Shown here: piece after piece, positions 1-6,192 of the stretch
Layout of the letters: each line of letters opens with the position of its first letter
Position numbering within the stretch: the first letter of the stretch is position 1
DNA from: DAOUMF01 sp034411955
Lineage (GTDB): Bacteria; Chloroflexota; Dehalococcoidia; SM23-28-2; RBG-16-64-32
NCBI GenBank assembly: GCA_034411955.1
Contig: DAOUMF010000181.1
Coordinates: 1-11,496, forward strand
DNA: 11,496 bases
Direction of reading: 5' to 3'
The notes under the pieces: generated by a model
What the model saw: the letters and a program-made list of their open reading frames with translations, nothing else
Databases searched by the model: none
What the model was told of the DNA's origin: nothing
Position numbers and translations under genes: made by a program

Positions 1-2256
1 GGTCTCGTCCGGCTTGATGTCCGACGCCTGGCTGTAGGCCATGGCGCCGATGCCCCAGTTCTGGAAGCGCACGTAGCCTTTCTCGCGCAGGGTGTCCAGG
101 GTGACCCCCTTGGGGAAGTTGCCCGCCTCCACGCTGTCCTGCACCCACTCGCGGGCGATCTTCTCGCCGTCCCGGAAGGCGCCGCCGATAGTGTACTGAT
201 CCACTAGGTTGTCCAGTTGATGCACCGTCCCCTGTTGGTCCCGGCACTCCCTGATCCCCCTCGCCTTGGCCCGCTCCTCGATCTTCTCCACCAGCATGAG
301 GGCGATGTCCACCTCGGGCTTGGTGTCAGCCGGCGGCTCCACCGCCTTGTCGGAGAAGGTGAGGTTCATTAGGTGAGGCGTGGGGAACATGAAAGCGATC
401 TTCTCGTGGTGATGGGCGGCAGGCAGGAAGTAGTCGGAGAAGAGGCCGGTGGTGTTCATGCGCCAGTCCACGGTGACGATGCACTTCAGCTTGGGCCAGA
501 AGTTGGGCAGGAGCTGGTTCTGGCCCCCACGCGTCCGCCGCAGGGTGTTGCCGCCCCCCTCGAAGTAGACGCGAGGGGGAGTGTCGCGCCCGGGCCGGTC
601 TACGCCCTTCCACCAGCCCTTCTCCCGCGACTCCTCGAAGTACTCGTCGAAGGGCCGCTGCATGGGCGGGTCGTTCCACTCCCGCCGGTTCCAGTTGTCG
701 CGGAAGCCGCAATGGTAGTACCAGAGGAAAGCCGGCGGCACCATCCCCTGCTGGGGCGACATGCGGGCCAGCATCTCGATGTGCGCCATCTCCTCCGTAC
801 GGGTGGGGTCCTCGCTCTTCATGGCCTGCACGAGGGCCTGACGCATGTTGAGGATGCGGCGGGTCTCCTCCAACCCCTCCTTCTGCTTGACGGCGTAGAT
901 GAAGGGCCCGTCGAAGCCGCTGACCGACCACTCCATCGGCCCTGTCCCCTTGCGGCCCCAGTTCCCTGTCAGCCCCAGCACCAGCAGGTAGGCACGCACC
1001 ATCAGGTCGCCGTGGTAGTACTTGAACGATGTCGCCTGGCACCAGATAGCGCTGCGCTTGGAGGCGATCTTGCGGGCCAGCGTACGGATCACATCCGGGT
1101 TCACCCCGCACATCTCCGACGCCTTCTCCGGCGTGTAGTCCGCCAGCCGCTCCTTCAGCAACTCGAAGGCGGGCACCACCTCCACGCGGCGGCCATCCTT
1201 CAGGACTGCCGAGTAGCTGCCCTCCAGCGCCGGGTCCAACTCGCCCAGGGCCAGCGTCTCCAGCGGCGCCGGCTCAAGCCGGTCCGCCGCGGTGTCCCAG
1301 AAGTAGAACTGGTCGTCGCGGCCGCCTTCCTCGATGTCGGACTGCCTCAGGAAGCGGCGGGTGTCCAGCCGCACCAGGAGCGGCAGGTCCGTCTGGTCCT
1401 TGACAAAGGCCGCGTTGTGGATCCCCTCCTCGATGATAACCTGGGCCATCCCCAGGCCCAGGGCGGCGTCGGTGCCGTGCTTGATCGGCACGTAGTAGTC
1501 GTTATGGATGTGAGAGGGGCTGCAATCGGGGGCTACTAACACTATCTCAGCCCCTTTGTACCGCGCCTCCGTCCAATAGTGGTAGCTGGACATCATGGTG
1601 TAGATGGGGTTGGCGTGCGTGTACATGTGAAGCTCGGTATGGAACACGTCGTCGCTGCTGCTGGCTGGATCGAACTTGCCGAAGGTGAGGTAGATGGCCG
1701 GCGAAAAGTCGTTGATGACGGCGTTGACATCCAGGTGCAGCCCGCCGATGAACTGCATAATGCGCTGGAAGGGGAACCCGACCAACAGTCCCCCCTCCCC
1801 CGGTGTGCCTTCCTGGATTATCGCCTCCGGGCCCCCCTCCTCGATGGCGTCCAGGATGTGGTCGGCGATCTCCGTCAGCGCCTGCTCCCAGGAGATCTGC
1901 TTCCACTTCCCCTCACCCCGCTTGCCGGCTCGCTTCAGCGGGTGCAGCACGCGTTCCGGCGAGTAGAGCATCTGGCTCCAGGCCGCCCCCTTCTGACAGC
2001 CCATGGGATTCATATCCGGGACGCCCTCTTCGATGATGGGCAGCGTGCCGGCCTGCTCCTCGCGGAGGATCACCCCGTCCTTAACGTAGACACGGATCGG
2101 GCAGTTTCCGGGGTAGCAGTCCACGCAGTGGGTGGCAACAAACGACTTGTCCCAACGCCACTGCCGACGGTAGAGGTCCTCCGTCCCCGTGTACTGACCA
2201 CGGGCGGGCCCTTCGTCTTTCTGGAGAGCTTCCAGGGAGAGCGAGGCCGTGAACAT
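1..2256 (-). CDS. Type II DMSO-reductase-family molybdopterin oxidoreductase, catalytic subunit (3' end cut by window edge)
   Basis: The frame is open for 752 codons from an ATG at 2256 to the left edge; the C-terminal cofactor-binding domain is missing. An N-terminal Fe-S site is visible: H43, C44, C47, C52 and C87 (motif THCVDCYPGNC, then GCQKG). Family features follow: a candidate molybdenum-ligand aspartate in NDFSP (D183), ARYKGAEIVLVAPDCSPS (residues 231-248), KHGTDAALGLGMAQ and, near the end, DWRMNTTGLFSDYFLPAA. These resemble the NarG/EbdA/DdhA/SerA/ClrA/PcrA group, which binds a bis-MGD molybdenum cofactor and passes electrons through Fe-S clusters to a beta subunit. The substrate cannot be told from sequence. 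No twin-arginine signal is seen, so a cytoplasmic site or export with a partner are both possible. AAGGAGGG at 2266-2273 lies 9 nt before the chosen ATG; the ATG at 2263 is out of frame and too close to it. Electron-transfer subunits would lie to the left. Confidence 0.9.
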   Translation of the reverse strand, partial: MFTASLSLEALQKDEGPARGQYTGTEDLYRRQWRWDKSFVATHCVDCYPGNCPIRVYVKDGVILREEQAGTLPIIEEGVPDMNPMGCQKGAAWSQMLYSPERVLHPLKRAGKRGEGKWKQISWEQALTEIADHILDAIEEGGPEAIIQEGTPGEGGLLVGFPFQRIMQFIGGLHLDVNAVINDFSPAIYLTFGKFDPASSSDDVFHTELHMYTHANPIYTMMSSYHYWTEARYKGAEIVLVAPDCSPSHIHNDYYVPIKHGTDAALGLGMAQVIIEEGIHNAAFVKDQTDLPLLVRLDTRRFLRQSDIEEGGRDDQFYFWDTAADRLEPAPLETLALGELDPALEGSYSAVLKDGRRVEVVPAFELLKERLADYTPEKASEMCGVNPDVIRTLARKIASKRSAIWCQATSFKYYHGDLMVRAYLLVLGLTGNWGRKGTGPMEWSVSGFDGPFIYAVKQKEGLEETRRILNMRQALVQAMKSEDPTRTEEMAHIEMLARMSPQQGMVPPAFLWYYHCGFRDNWNRREWNDPPMQRPFDEYFEESREKGWWKGVDRPGRDTPPRVYFEGGGNTLRRTRGGQNQLLPNFWPKLKCIVTVDWRMNTTGLFSDYFLPAAHHHEKIAFMFPTPHLMNLTFSDKAVEPPADTKPEVDIALMLVEKIEERAKARGIRECRDQQGTVHQLDNLVDQYTIGGAFRDGEKIAREWVQDSVEAGNFPKGVTLDTLREKGYVRFQNWGIGAMAYSQASDIKPDET

Positions 2257-2315
2257 CAAACATTTCCCTCCTTGGCTCAACACCAGGCGACCACCTAATT
2301 CTGTACGGAAGGGGC

Positions 2316-2366
2316 GCCCGTGTCAGTCGGGCAGGGGCAGTGTTCGGCTGTGGGGAAAAGCCCCAC
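2316..2366 (-). other. Two hairpins in the leader of the molybdoenzyme gene
   Basis: The first stem is GTGGGG/CCCCAC (2350-2355 with 2361-2366, 5-nt loop). The second is GCCCG/CGGGC (2316-2320 with 2328-2332, 7-nt loop). Both fall in the predicted untranslated leader of the minus-strand gene. I could not match the region to a molybdenum-cofactor or cobalamin riboswitch. Nothing else is recognisable between the two divergent genes. Confidence 0.4.
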
Positions 2367-2414
2367 GGGGTGTCGAGGGACGAGACGGGATGGATGGCGT
2401 CACCGTGTCGTCGA

Positions 2415-2443
2415 ACAATACCCGCCGCGCTTGACCCCGGCAA
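2415..2443 (-). promoter_or_regulatory. Candidate promoter for the molybdoenzyme gene
   Basis: Read on the minus strand, TTGCCG (2443-2438) and TATTGT (2420-2415) are separated by exactly 17 bp, a fair sigma-70-type match. Transcription would begin near 2408, giving a leader of about 150 nt before the ATG at 2256. It overlaps the plus-strand promoter candidate. This is a consensus match by eye only. Confidence 0.4.
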
Positions 2444-2457
2444 GGCGCCGGTATAAC
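2431..2457 (+). promoter_or_regulatory. Candidate promoter for the corrinoid-activation gene, with dyad in the spacer
   Basis: TTGACC (2431-2436) and TATAAC (2452-2457) each match the sigma-70 consensus at five of six positions, but the spacer is short at 15 bp. That spacer is exactly a dyad, CCGGC-AAGGC-GCCGG (2437-2451), which could be an operator. The short spacer suggests activator help or a different regulator. The ATG at 2490 lies about 33 bp beyond the -10 box. Confidence 0.4.
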
Positions 2458-2489
2458 GTCGTCGTGGTTCCTGACAGTATGGAGGCAGC

Positions 2490-3164
2490 ATGCCTGTCGT
2501 TACGGACTTCACCCTCACATTGGATCCGGCCCCCGTCCTCAGGCGGTACGGCCGCGAGGTCTCCGCGCTTATCGATCGTCCGGAGCTGCGCCAGGTGTAC
2601 GAAGCGGCGCTGGCCGAAGCCCGCGCCCTCATTCGGCCGGGCATCGCCTACGCCGCCCATCCGATCGTGAGCGCCGAGGCGGAGCGACTCATCGTCGCGG
2701 ACGGGGAGGCGCTGGAGAGCGCGGTGGTTGCCCGCCTCTTCGCAGGGGCGCCGGAGGTAGTGCTGGCGATCTACACCATCGGTCCGCAGGTGGAGGAGCG
2801 GGCAGCCGAGTACCAGGCCGCTCGTGACTCACTGCCCGGCTTCGCTCTGGATGTGCTGGGGTCGGCGGCGGTGGACGAGGTGGGGCGGGTCGCCTACGGT
2901 CTCATCGAGGACCTGGCGAAGTCAAAGGCGCTGAATGCGAGCATTCCCCTCAATCCCGGAACCAGCCACTGGCCGCTTTCCGGCAACAAGGTGATAACGG
3001 AACTGGTTCCAGCCGCGGCGATCGGGATCGAGACCCTCGACTCCGGGTTGCTGCGACCCTTCAAGTCGATCTCCTTCGCCGTGGCCCTGGGCGAACACGT
3101 CCTCACGCCGGCCGAGGGCTCCTCGTGCGACTACTGCGACACGCGTGACCTCTGCCGCCGGTAG
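2490..3164 (+). CDS. Methionine-synthase-activation-domain-like protein (corrinoid re-activator-like)
   Basis: The 224-residue product resembles the stand-alone proteins related to the AdoMet-binding activation domain of cobalamin-dependent methionine synthase (MetH). Such proteins are commonly associated with corrinoid methyltransferase systems. The diagnostic segment is LNPGTSHWPLSGNK (PGT at 156-158, W161), corresponding to the usual PGY...WPL AdoMet-binding motif. The tyrosine is replaced by threonine here. The C-terminus carries C213, C216 and C222 (CDYCDTRDLC), a small cysteine motif that may bind metal or an Fe-S cluster. The ATG at 2490 has GGAGG at 2481-2485, 5 nt upstream. No corrinoid protein gene lies beside it, but a methyltransferase-like gene is 3 kb downstream on the same strand. 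Its likely role is maintaining a corrinoid protein in the active state; the exact partner is unknown. Confidence 0.8.
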   Translation: MPVVTDFTLTLDPAPVLRRYGREVSALIDRPELRQVYEAALAEARALIRPGIAYAAHPIVSAEAERLIVADGEALESAVVARLFAGAPEVVLAIYTIGPQVEERAAEYQAARDSLPGFALDVLGSAAVDEVGRVAYGLIEDLAKSKALNASIPLNPGTSHWPLSGNKVITELVPAAAIGIETLDSGLLRPFKSISFAVALGEHVLTPAEGSSCDYCDTRDLCRR

Positions 3165-3224
3165 ATGGTTGGCAGGACGTGGGCCATGCTCACGCGAGTG
3201 TGGGGACGCTTGGTGGCGGCCTGA

Positions 3225-3250
3225 TCGCAGCGAACCGTTGTGCGCTGCGA
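3225..3250. terminator. Hairpin between convergent genes, possible bidirectional terminator
   Basis: A perfect 8-bp stem (TCGCAGCG at 3225-3232, CGCTGCGA at 3243-3250) with a 10-nt loop lies between the stop codons of two convergent genes, 6 nt from the ferritin stop. No T-tract follows on either strand, so intrinsic termination is uncertain. Confidence 0.45.
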
Positions 3251-3256
3251 GCTCGA

Positions 3257-3757
3257 TTACTCTCGCGCCCGCTCGGCGAGCCGGCGGTCGATCATGAGGA
3301 GTGCAGCGCCGGCGTCCCCGGCGAGCCGGAGCATGCTGATGATCTCGGCCGGAGAGTTCTCCTCCTCGACCTGCTCGTTCACGTACCACTGGAGGAATGT
3401 CTGCGAAGCGTAGTCCTTCTCCACGACCGCCAAGTCGTAGAGCTTGTGGATCGCCGCTGTGACTCCTTGCTCGTGCGCAAGCACCTGCTCGAAAACGTCT
3501 AGCAGCGACTTGGACTTGCTTGGAGGCTGCGCGATCGCCTTCAAGGTGATGCTGCCGCCGCGCTCGCCGATATAATCGATGAGCTTCGTGGCGTGTTCGA
3601 GTTCCTCCTCCCACTGGATGCGCAGCCAGCTCGCGGCGCCCCTCAGGTTCGCCTCCGCGCAGTAGGCCGACATGCTCAAGTAGACGTAGGCGGAGGCCAG
3701 TTCCATGTTGATCTGATCATTCAGGGCGCCGCTCATCTTCTTCGAGAGTTTAGGCAT
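3257..3757 (-). CDS. ftnA: Bacterial non-haem ferritin
   Basis: The product has 166 residues, the usual length of FtnA-type ferritins, which oxidise Fe(II) with oxygen or peroxide and store the mineral in a 24-subunit shell. The ferroxidase ligands match E. coli FtnA with a two-residue offset: E19 (MELASAY), E52 and H55 (WEEELEHA), E96 (LAHEQG), Q129 and E132 (NEQVEEE). No haem-ligating methionine is evident, which separates it from the bacterioferritin-like protein encoded divergently next to it. The ATG has AAAGGA about 7 nt upstream on the minus strand. It shares the 3758-3976 spacer with the plus-strand iron/peroxide operon, so joint control by iron or redox state is plausible. No clear Fur box was seen. 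Confidence 0.95.
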   Translation of the reverse strand: MPKLSKKMSGALNDQINMELASAYVYLSMSAYCAEANLRGAASWLRIQWEEELEHATKLIDYIGERGGSITLKAIAQPPSKSKSLLDVFEQVLAHEQGVTAAIHKLYDLAVVEKDYASQTFLQWYVNEQVEEENSPAEIISMLRLAGDAGAALLMIDRRLAERARE

Positions 3758-3864
3758 CGAACAGTCCTTTCAGGTCTCTCGGCGCGGGGATTGGGGCCGC
3801 GTGCGCCGCAACGTTTCCCTCTTATCGAGGCTATCACGTCTTGCGACCCCGAAACCAGCGGGGG

Positions 3865-3895
3865 CCTTGGCTGTGGCCGCACCCAAGGGTAGTAT
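3865..3895 (+). promoter_or_regulatory. Candidate promoter and dyad upstream of the bacterioferritin-like gene
   Basis: TTGGCT (3867-3872) and TAGTAT (3890-3895) are spaced by 17 bp; each matches four of six consensus positions. A dyad, CCTTGG (3865-3870) with CCAAGG (3883-3888), overlaps the -35 box and the spacer and could be a repressor site. It does not resemble a Fur box. The rest of the 219-bp divergent spacer (3758-3976) also holds GGCTGC/GCAGCC (3904-3909 with 3919-3924) and a ribosome binding site before 3977. Confidence 0.3.
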
Positions 3896-3976
3896 GGGAT
3901 ATTGGCTGCTTCAGCCGCGCAGCCAGTCGTTGCCCTTCTGTGAAATCGCAGGCCAGGGAGATGAAAGGGGGAAGAA

Positions 3977-4402
3977 ATGCCCAAGGGAGCTAAGGAGTTG
4001 ATCGACGCTCTCAATGAGGACCTGTCGTACGAACTGGCCGCCGTCATCCAATACATGTGGCACCACGTGATGGCCTCCGGCGTGGAGAGCCCCGCCATCA
4101 TCGACAGGTTCAGGCTGTTTGCCATGGACGAGATGCGACACGCGGAGATGGTCGCCGAGCGCATCGACCTTCTGGGTGGCGTCCCCACCACTGAGCTACA
4201 GGCGGTGCAGGTCGGCGGCGCCCTGAGGAAGATGATCCAGGATGACATCGCGGGCGAGGAGCTGGCCATACGGATGTACAAGGAGCACATCAAGCTGGCC
4301 GACGGCCTGGACGACCCCACTAGCCGCCGCATGCTGGAGGACATCCTCGCGGACGAGGAGAGGCACCTGCACGACTGGGAGACGATACTGGAGAGGGCGT
4401 AG
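3977..4402 (+). CDS. bfr: Bacterioferritin-like ferritin
   Basis: The 141-residue four-helix protein aligns with bacterioferritins. Di-iron ligands are at family positions: E19, E52 and H55 (DEMRHAE), E95 (GEELA), E127 and H130 (DEERH). M53 matches the methionine that ligates inter-subunit haem in E. coli Bfr (M52). The chain is about 15 residues shorter than E. coli Bfr and ends soon after the last helix, so assembly into a full 24-mer or a smaller particle cannot be decided. Its role would be iron oxidation and storage or peroxide detoxification in the cytoplasm. The ATG at 3977 follows a purine-rich GGGGGAAG ribosome binding site. It heads a same-strand series with tpx and the rubrerythrin-like gene. 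A short Bfr-like or Dps-like function is the alternative. Confidence 0.88.
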   Translation: MPKGAKELIDALNEDLSYELAAVIQYMWHHVMASGVESPAIIDRFRLFAMDEMRHAEMVAERIDLLGGVPTTELQAVQVGGALRKMIQDDIAGEELAIRMYKEHIKLADGLDDPTSRRMLEDILADEERHLHDWETILERA

Positions 4403-4468
4403 GGAGAGCAGAGCACAGCGACCGCGCCTTCGGCCAACCGGTTGTCAAAGGCATGCACGCCAACGATA

Positions 4469-4484
4469 GCGGCTCTGAGGCCGC
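4469..4484 (+). other. Small hairpin in the bfr-tpx spacer
   Basis: GCGGC (4469-4473) pairs with GCCGC (4480-4484) around a 6-nt loop, just before the GAGGAGGG ribosome binding site of tpx. It could be a weak attenuator or mRNA-processing structure within the operon, or chance in GC-rich DNA. Confidence 0.25.
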
Positions 4485-4502
4485 CGTGAGGAGGGTTATG
4501 CG

Positions 4503-5018
4503 ATGGGAGAACGAGCAGGCATCGTAACGTCACGGGGAAAACCGCTGACCCTGGTGGGCAACGAGGTCAAGGTCGGCGACGAGGCGCCGGACTTCGTCGC
4601 TCTCGCCAACGATCTGTCGCCGGTGAGCTTTTCATCGTTCCGGGGCAAGGTCTGCGTCTTGTCCTCCGTGCCATCGCTCGACACCCCGATATGCAACGCC
4701 CAGACCCGCCGACTCGATCAGGAGGCAGAGCGCCTTGGCACCGATCTCGCTATTCTCACCATCAGCATGGACCTGCCGTTCGCCCAGAAACGGTGGTCAG
4801 ACGGCGCCCGCATGAACAGGGTTCAAACGCTGTCAGATCACCGCGACGCATCCTTCGGCACCTCATATGGACTGCTCGTCAAGGAGTCACGGCTCTTGGC
4901 GAGGGCAGTGCTTCTCGTTGATCGTCATGGCACCATCCGATACATCCAAATTGTGAAGGAGACGTCCGAGGAACCGGACTACAACGCGGTATTGAGCGCG
5001 CTGGCCGAGATCACGTGA
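4503..5018 (+). CDS. tpx: Thiol peroxidase (atypical 2-Cys peroxiredoxin family) lacking the usual resolving cysteine
   Basis: The 171-residue protein is a full-length Tpx, which reduces hydrogen peroxide and alkyl peroxides in the cytoplasm using thioredoxin. The fold markers are GNEVKVGDEAPDF, the peroxidatic site SLDTPIC (T61, C64), SMDLPFAQKRW (88-98), the ARAVLLVD strand and EPDY near the end. In E. coli Tpx the motif after DLPFAQ carries the resolving cysteine (C95, in RFCG). Here that position is S99 (codon tca at 4797-4799). The only other cysteine is C51, in the strand before the active site. The enzyme may therefore work as a 1-Cys peroxidase, use C51, or depend on an external thiol. 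GGAGGG lies 7 nt before the ATG. It sits between two ferritin-like genes, consistent with peroxide defence. Confidence 0.9.
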   Translation: MGERAGIVTSRGKPLTLVGNEVKVGDEAPDFVALANDLSPVSFSSFRGKVCVLSSVPSLDTPICNAQTRRLDQEAERLGTDLAILTISMDLPFAQKRWSDGARMNRVQTLSDHRDASFGTSYGLLVKESRLLARAVLLVDRHGTIRYIQIVKETSEEPDYNAVLSALAEIT

Positions 5019-5053
5019 GCCAGCCGCACCCCCTGTCGGTCGCCCGGCTGGCT
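5018..5053 (+). terminator. Strong hairpin after tpx
   Basis: A perfect 9-bp stem (AGCCAGCCG at 5018-5026, CGGCTGGCT at 5045-5053) with an 18-nt loop starts at the last base of the tpx stop codon. No T-run follows. It may partly terminate transcription or stabilise the upstream mRNA, with the next gene 35 nt further on. Confidence 0.4.
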
Positions 5054-5088
5054 GGTGATGTCGCCCAGAGCAAAATAAGGAGGCCTAG

Positions 5089-5583
5089 ATGAGCGTCCCC
5101 CTAAACGCCGACGAGATCTTCGCGATCGCGGAGCAGATCGAGAGGAACGCGGACAGATTCTACCGCCAGGCGGCGCAAGCGACGGACGATTCGGATCTGC
5201 GCAAGAAGCTGCTTGACCTCGCCGCGATGGAGGTCCGGCACGAGAAGATCTTCGCTGCCATGCGGTCGGAGTTGGCGCGTCACGAAAGGGAGCCGACGGT
5301 GCCCGAGCCTTGGGGCGAGGCCGCTTTGTATCTACGGGGAATCGCTGACGGGCACGTTTTTGACCTCAAGCAGGACCCGGTCAAATGGCTCACAGGCAAG
5401 GAGACGAAGGAAGACATCCTCAGGGCAGCGATAGAGCGTGAGAAGGACTCCATCGTCTTCTACCTGGGGATTAAGGAGGTGGTTCCGGAGGAGCTAGGCA
5501 AGGACAGAATGGACGCCATTCTCAAGGAGGAGATGGGTCACGTCGCTGTCCTCAGCGATGAGCTGGCGTCGTCGAAACGATAG
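5089..5583 (+). CDS. Rubrerythrin-like ferritin-family di-iron protein (no rubredoxin domain)
   Basis: The 164-residue protein matches the rubrerythrin-type ferritin-like domain (COG1633 style). The expected di-iron ligands are visible in four helices: E18 in QIERNADRFY, E48 and H51 in AAMEVRHEKIF, E118 in AIEREKDS, and E148 and H151 in KEEMGH. There is no C-terminal CxxC pair, so a rubredoxin domain is absent and electrons would have to come from another protein. Family members act as peroxide reductases or less well-defined di-iron oxidases in anaerobes. AAGGAGG (5077-5083) sits 5 nt before the ATG, an excellent site suggesting high expression. It follows bfr and tpx on the same strand, supporting an oxidative-stress role. 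Confidence 0.85.
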   Translation: MSVPLNADEIFAIAEQIERNADRFYRQAAQATDDSDLRKKLLDLAAMEVRHEKIFAAMRSELARHEREPTVPEPWGEAALYLRGIADGHVFDLKQDPVKWLTGKETKEDILRAAIEREKDSIVFYLGIKEVVPEELGKDRMDAILKEEMGHVAVLSDELASSKR

Positions 5584-5639
5584 GCTGGGGCGCCAGAACG
5601 ATGGCAGGTCAACCCCGAACCTATTAGGGGGAACGTACT

Positions 5640-6005
5640 ATGAAGCTCGTCTACATTTCCGGGCCCTACGTCGGCAGCACTTATCACCAGACCGAGGCTT
5701 ACATAACCTATGCCAGGGAGTGGGCCGAGAAGCTGGCACGGGCGGGGCACGCCTTCTACTGCCCGCATCTCAACACGGGTCATTTCGACACCATCGCACC
5801 CGATGTGCCGGAGCCCTTCTGGCGCGAAATGAACCTGAACATCCTGCGTCGCTGCGACGCCATGCTGCTTGTCCCGGGATGGGACAACGACGAAGCAACC
5901 AAGCGAGACATGGAGTTCGCAGAGAAGTGGGACATACCCGTGGTCCTCGACATAGATGAAATCGCGCAACTACGTGTGCCCAAGGGCAAGAGATCCGGAT
6001 CATGA
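5640..6005 (+). CDS. DUF4406 / nucleoside 2-deoxyribosyltransferase-like protein
   Basis: The 121-residue protein begins MKLVYISGPYVG and continues with ARAGHAFYCPH, RRCDAMLLVPGWD (70-82) and RDMEFAEKWDIPVVLD. This order is the Rossmann-like fold of the nucleoside 2-deoxyribosyltransferase superfamily, most like the DUF4406 branch. D73, D82 and E92 are candidate active-site acids; E92 occupies the place of the family's catalytic glutamate. Classical members exchange bases on deoxynucleosides; DUF4406 proteins are mostly uncharacterised and frequent in phages. GGGGGA lies about 7 nt before the ATG. It ends the probable iron/peroxide operon, 56 nt after the rubrerythrin-like gene. A role in nucleotide salvage or removal of damaged nucleosides is possible but only inferred. 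Confidence 0.75.
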   Translation: MKLVYISGPYVGSTYHQTEAYITYAREWAEKLARAGHAFYCPHLNTGHFDTIAPDVPEPFWREMNLNILRRCDAMLLVPGWDNDEATKRDMEFAEKWDIPVVLDIDEIAQLRVPKGKRSGS

Positions 6006-6020
6006 CGGTGTCCTGCTTCC

Positions 6021-6040
6021 ATCCCCCTGCAGAGGGGGGT
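6021..6040 (+). terminator. Hairpin ending the iron/peroxide operon
   Basis: CCCCCT (6023-6028) pairs with AGGGGG (6033-6038) around a GCAG loop, extendable by a wobble and an A-T pair to 6021-6040. It begins 16 nt after the stop at 6005. No T-tract follows. The remaining spacer to 6192 shows no other clear element. Confidence 0.5.
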
Positions 6041-6192
6041 CTCACTATCGCCGGCACTGGAGCGGGCAAGGCCTGCCTGAGAACACGGCGCCTACCTGGC
6101 ACCGTAACGACCCGGCCATTGCCCGACGGAAACACATCACTGGAATGGCTTCGCGGGTGGGCTAGGTTCGCCACCTGCCGAGAGGGATCACG

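Noticed and set aside
373..1539. Long plus-strand open frame of 388 codons
   Set aside because: It runs antisense to the molybdopterin oxidoreductase, has low-complexity Arg/Leu/Val-rich content and no family motif, as expected opposite a GC-rich gene.
2081..2644. Minus-strand 187-codon open frame crossing the divergent region
   Set aside because: It overlaps both real genes out of frame, and its ATG lacks homologous content; the 2256 ATG and the 2490 gene explain the region.
3758..3976. Fur box in the ferritin/bacterioferritin spacer
   Set aside because: No AT-rich GATAAT-type repeat is present; the region is GC-rich with only an unrelated CCTTGG/CCAAGG dyad.
6041..6192. Possible cobalamin riboswitch before the URO-D-family gene
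   Set aside because: Fragments such as GGCCTGCC and GGCACTGG loosely recall B12-box elements, but the conserved order and helices are not there.
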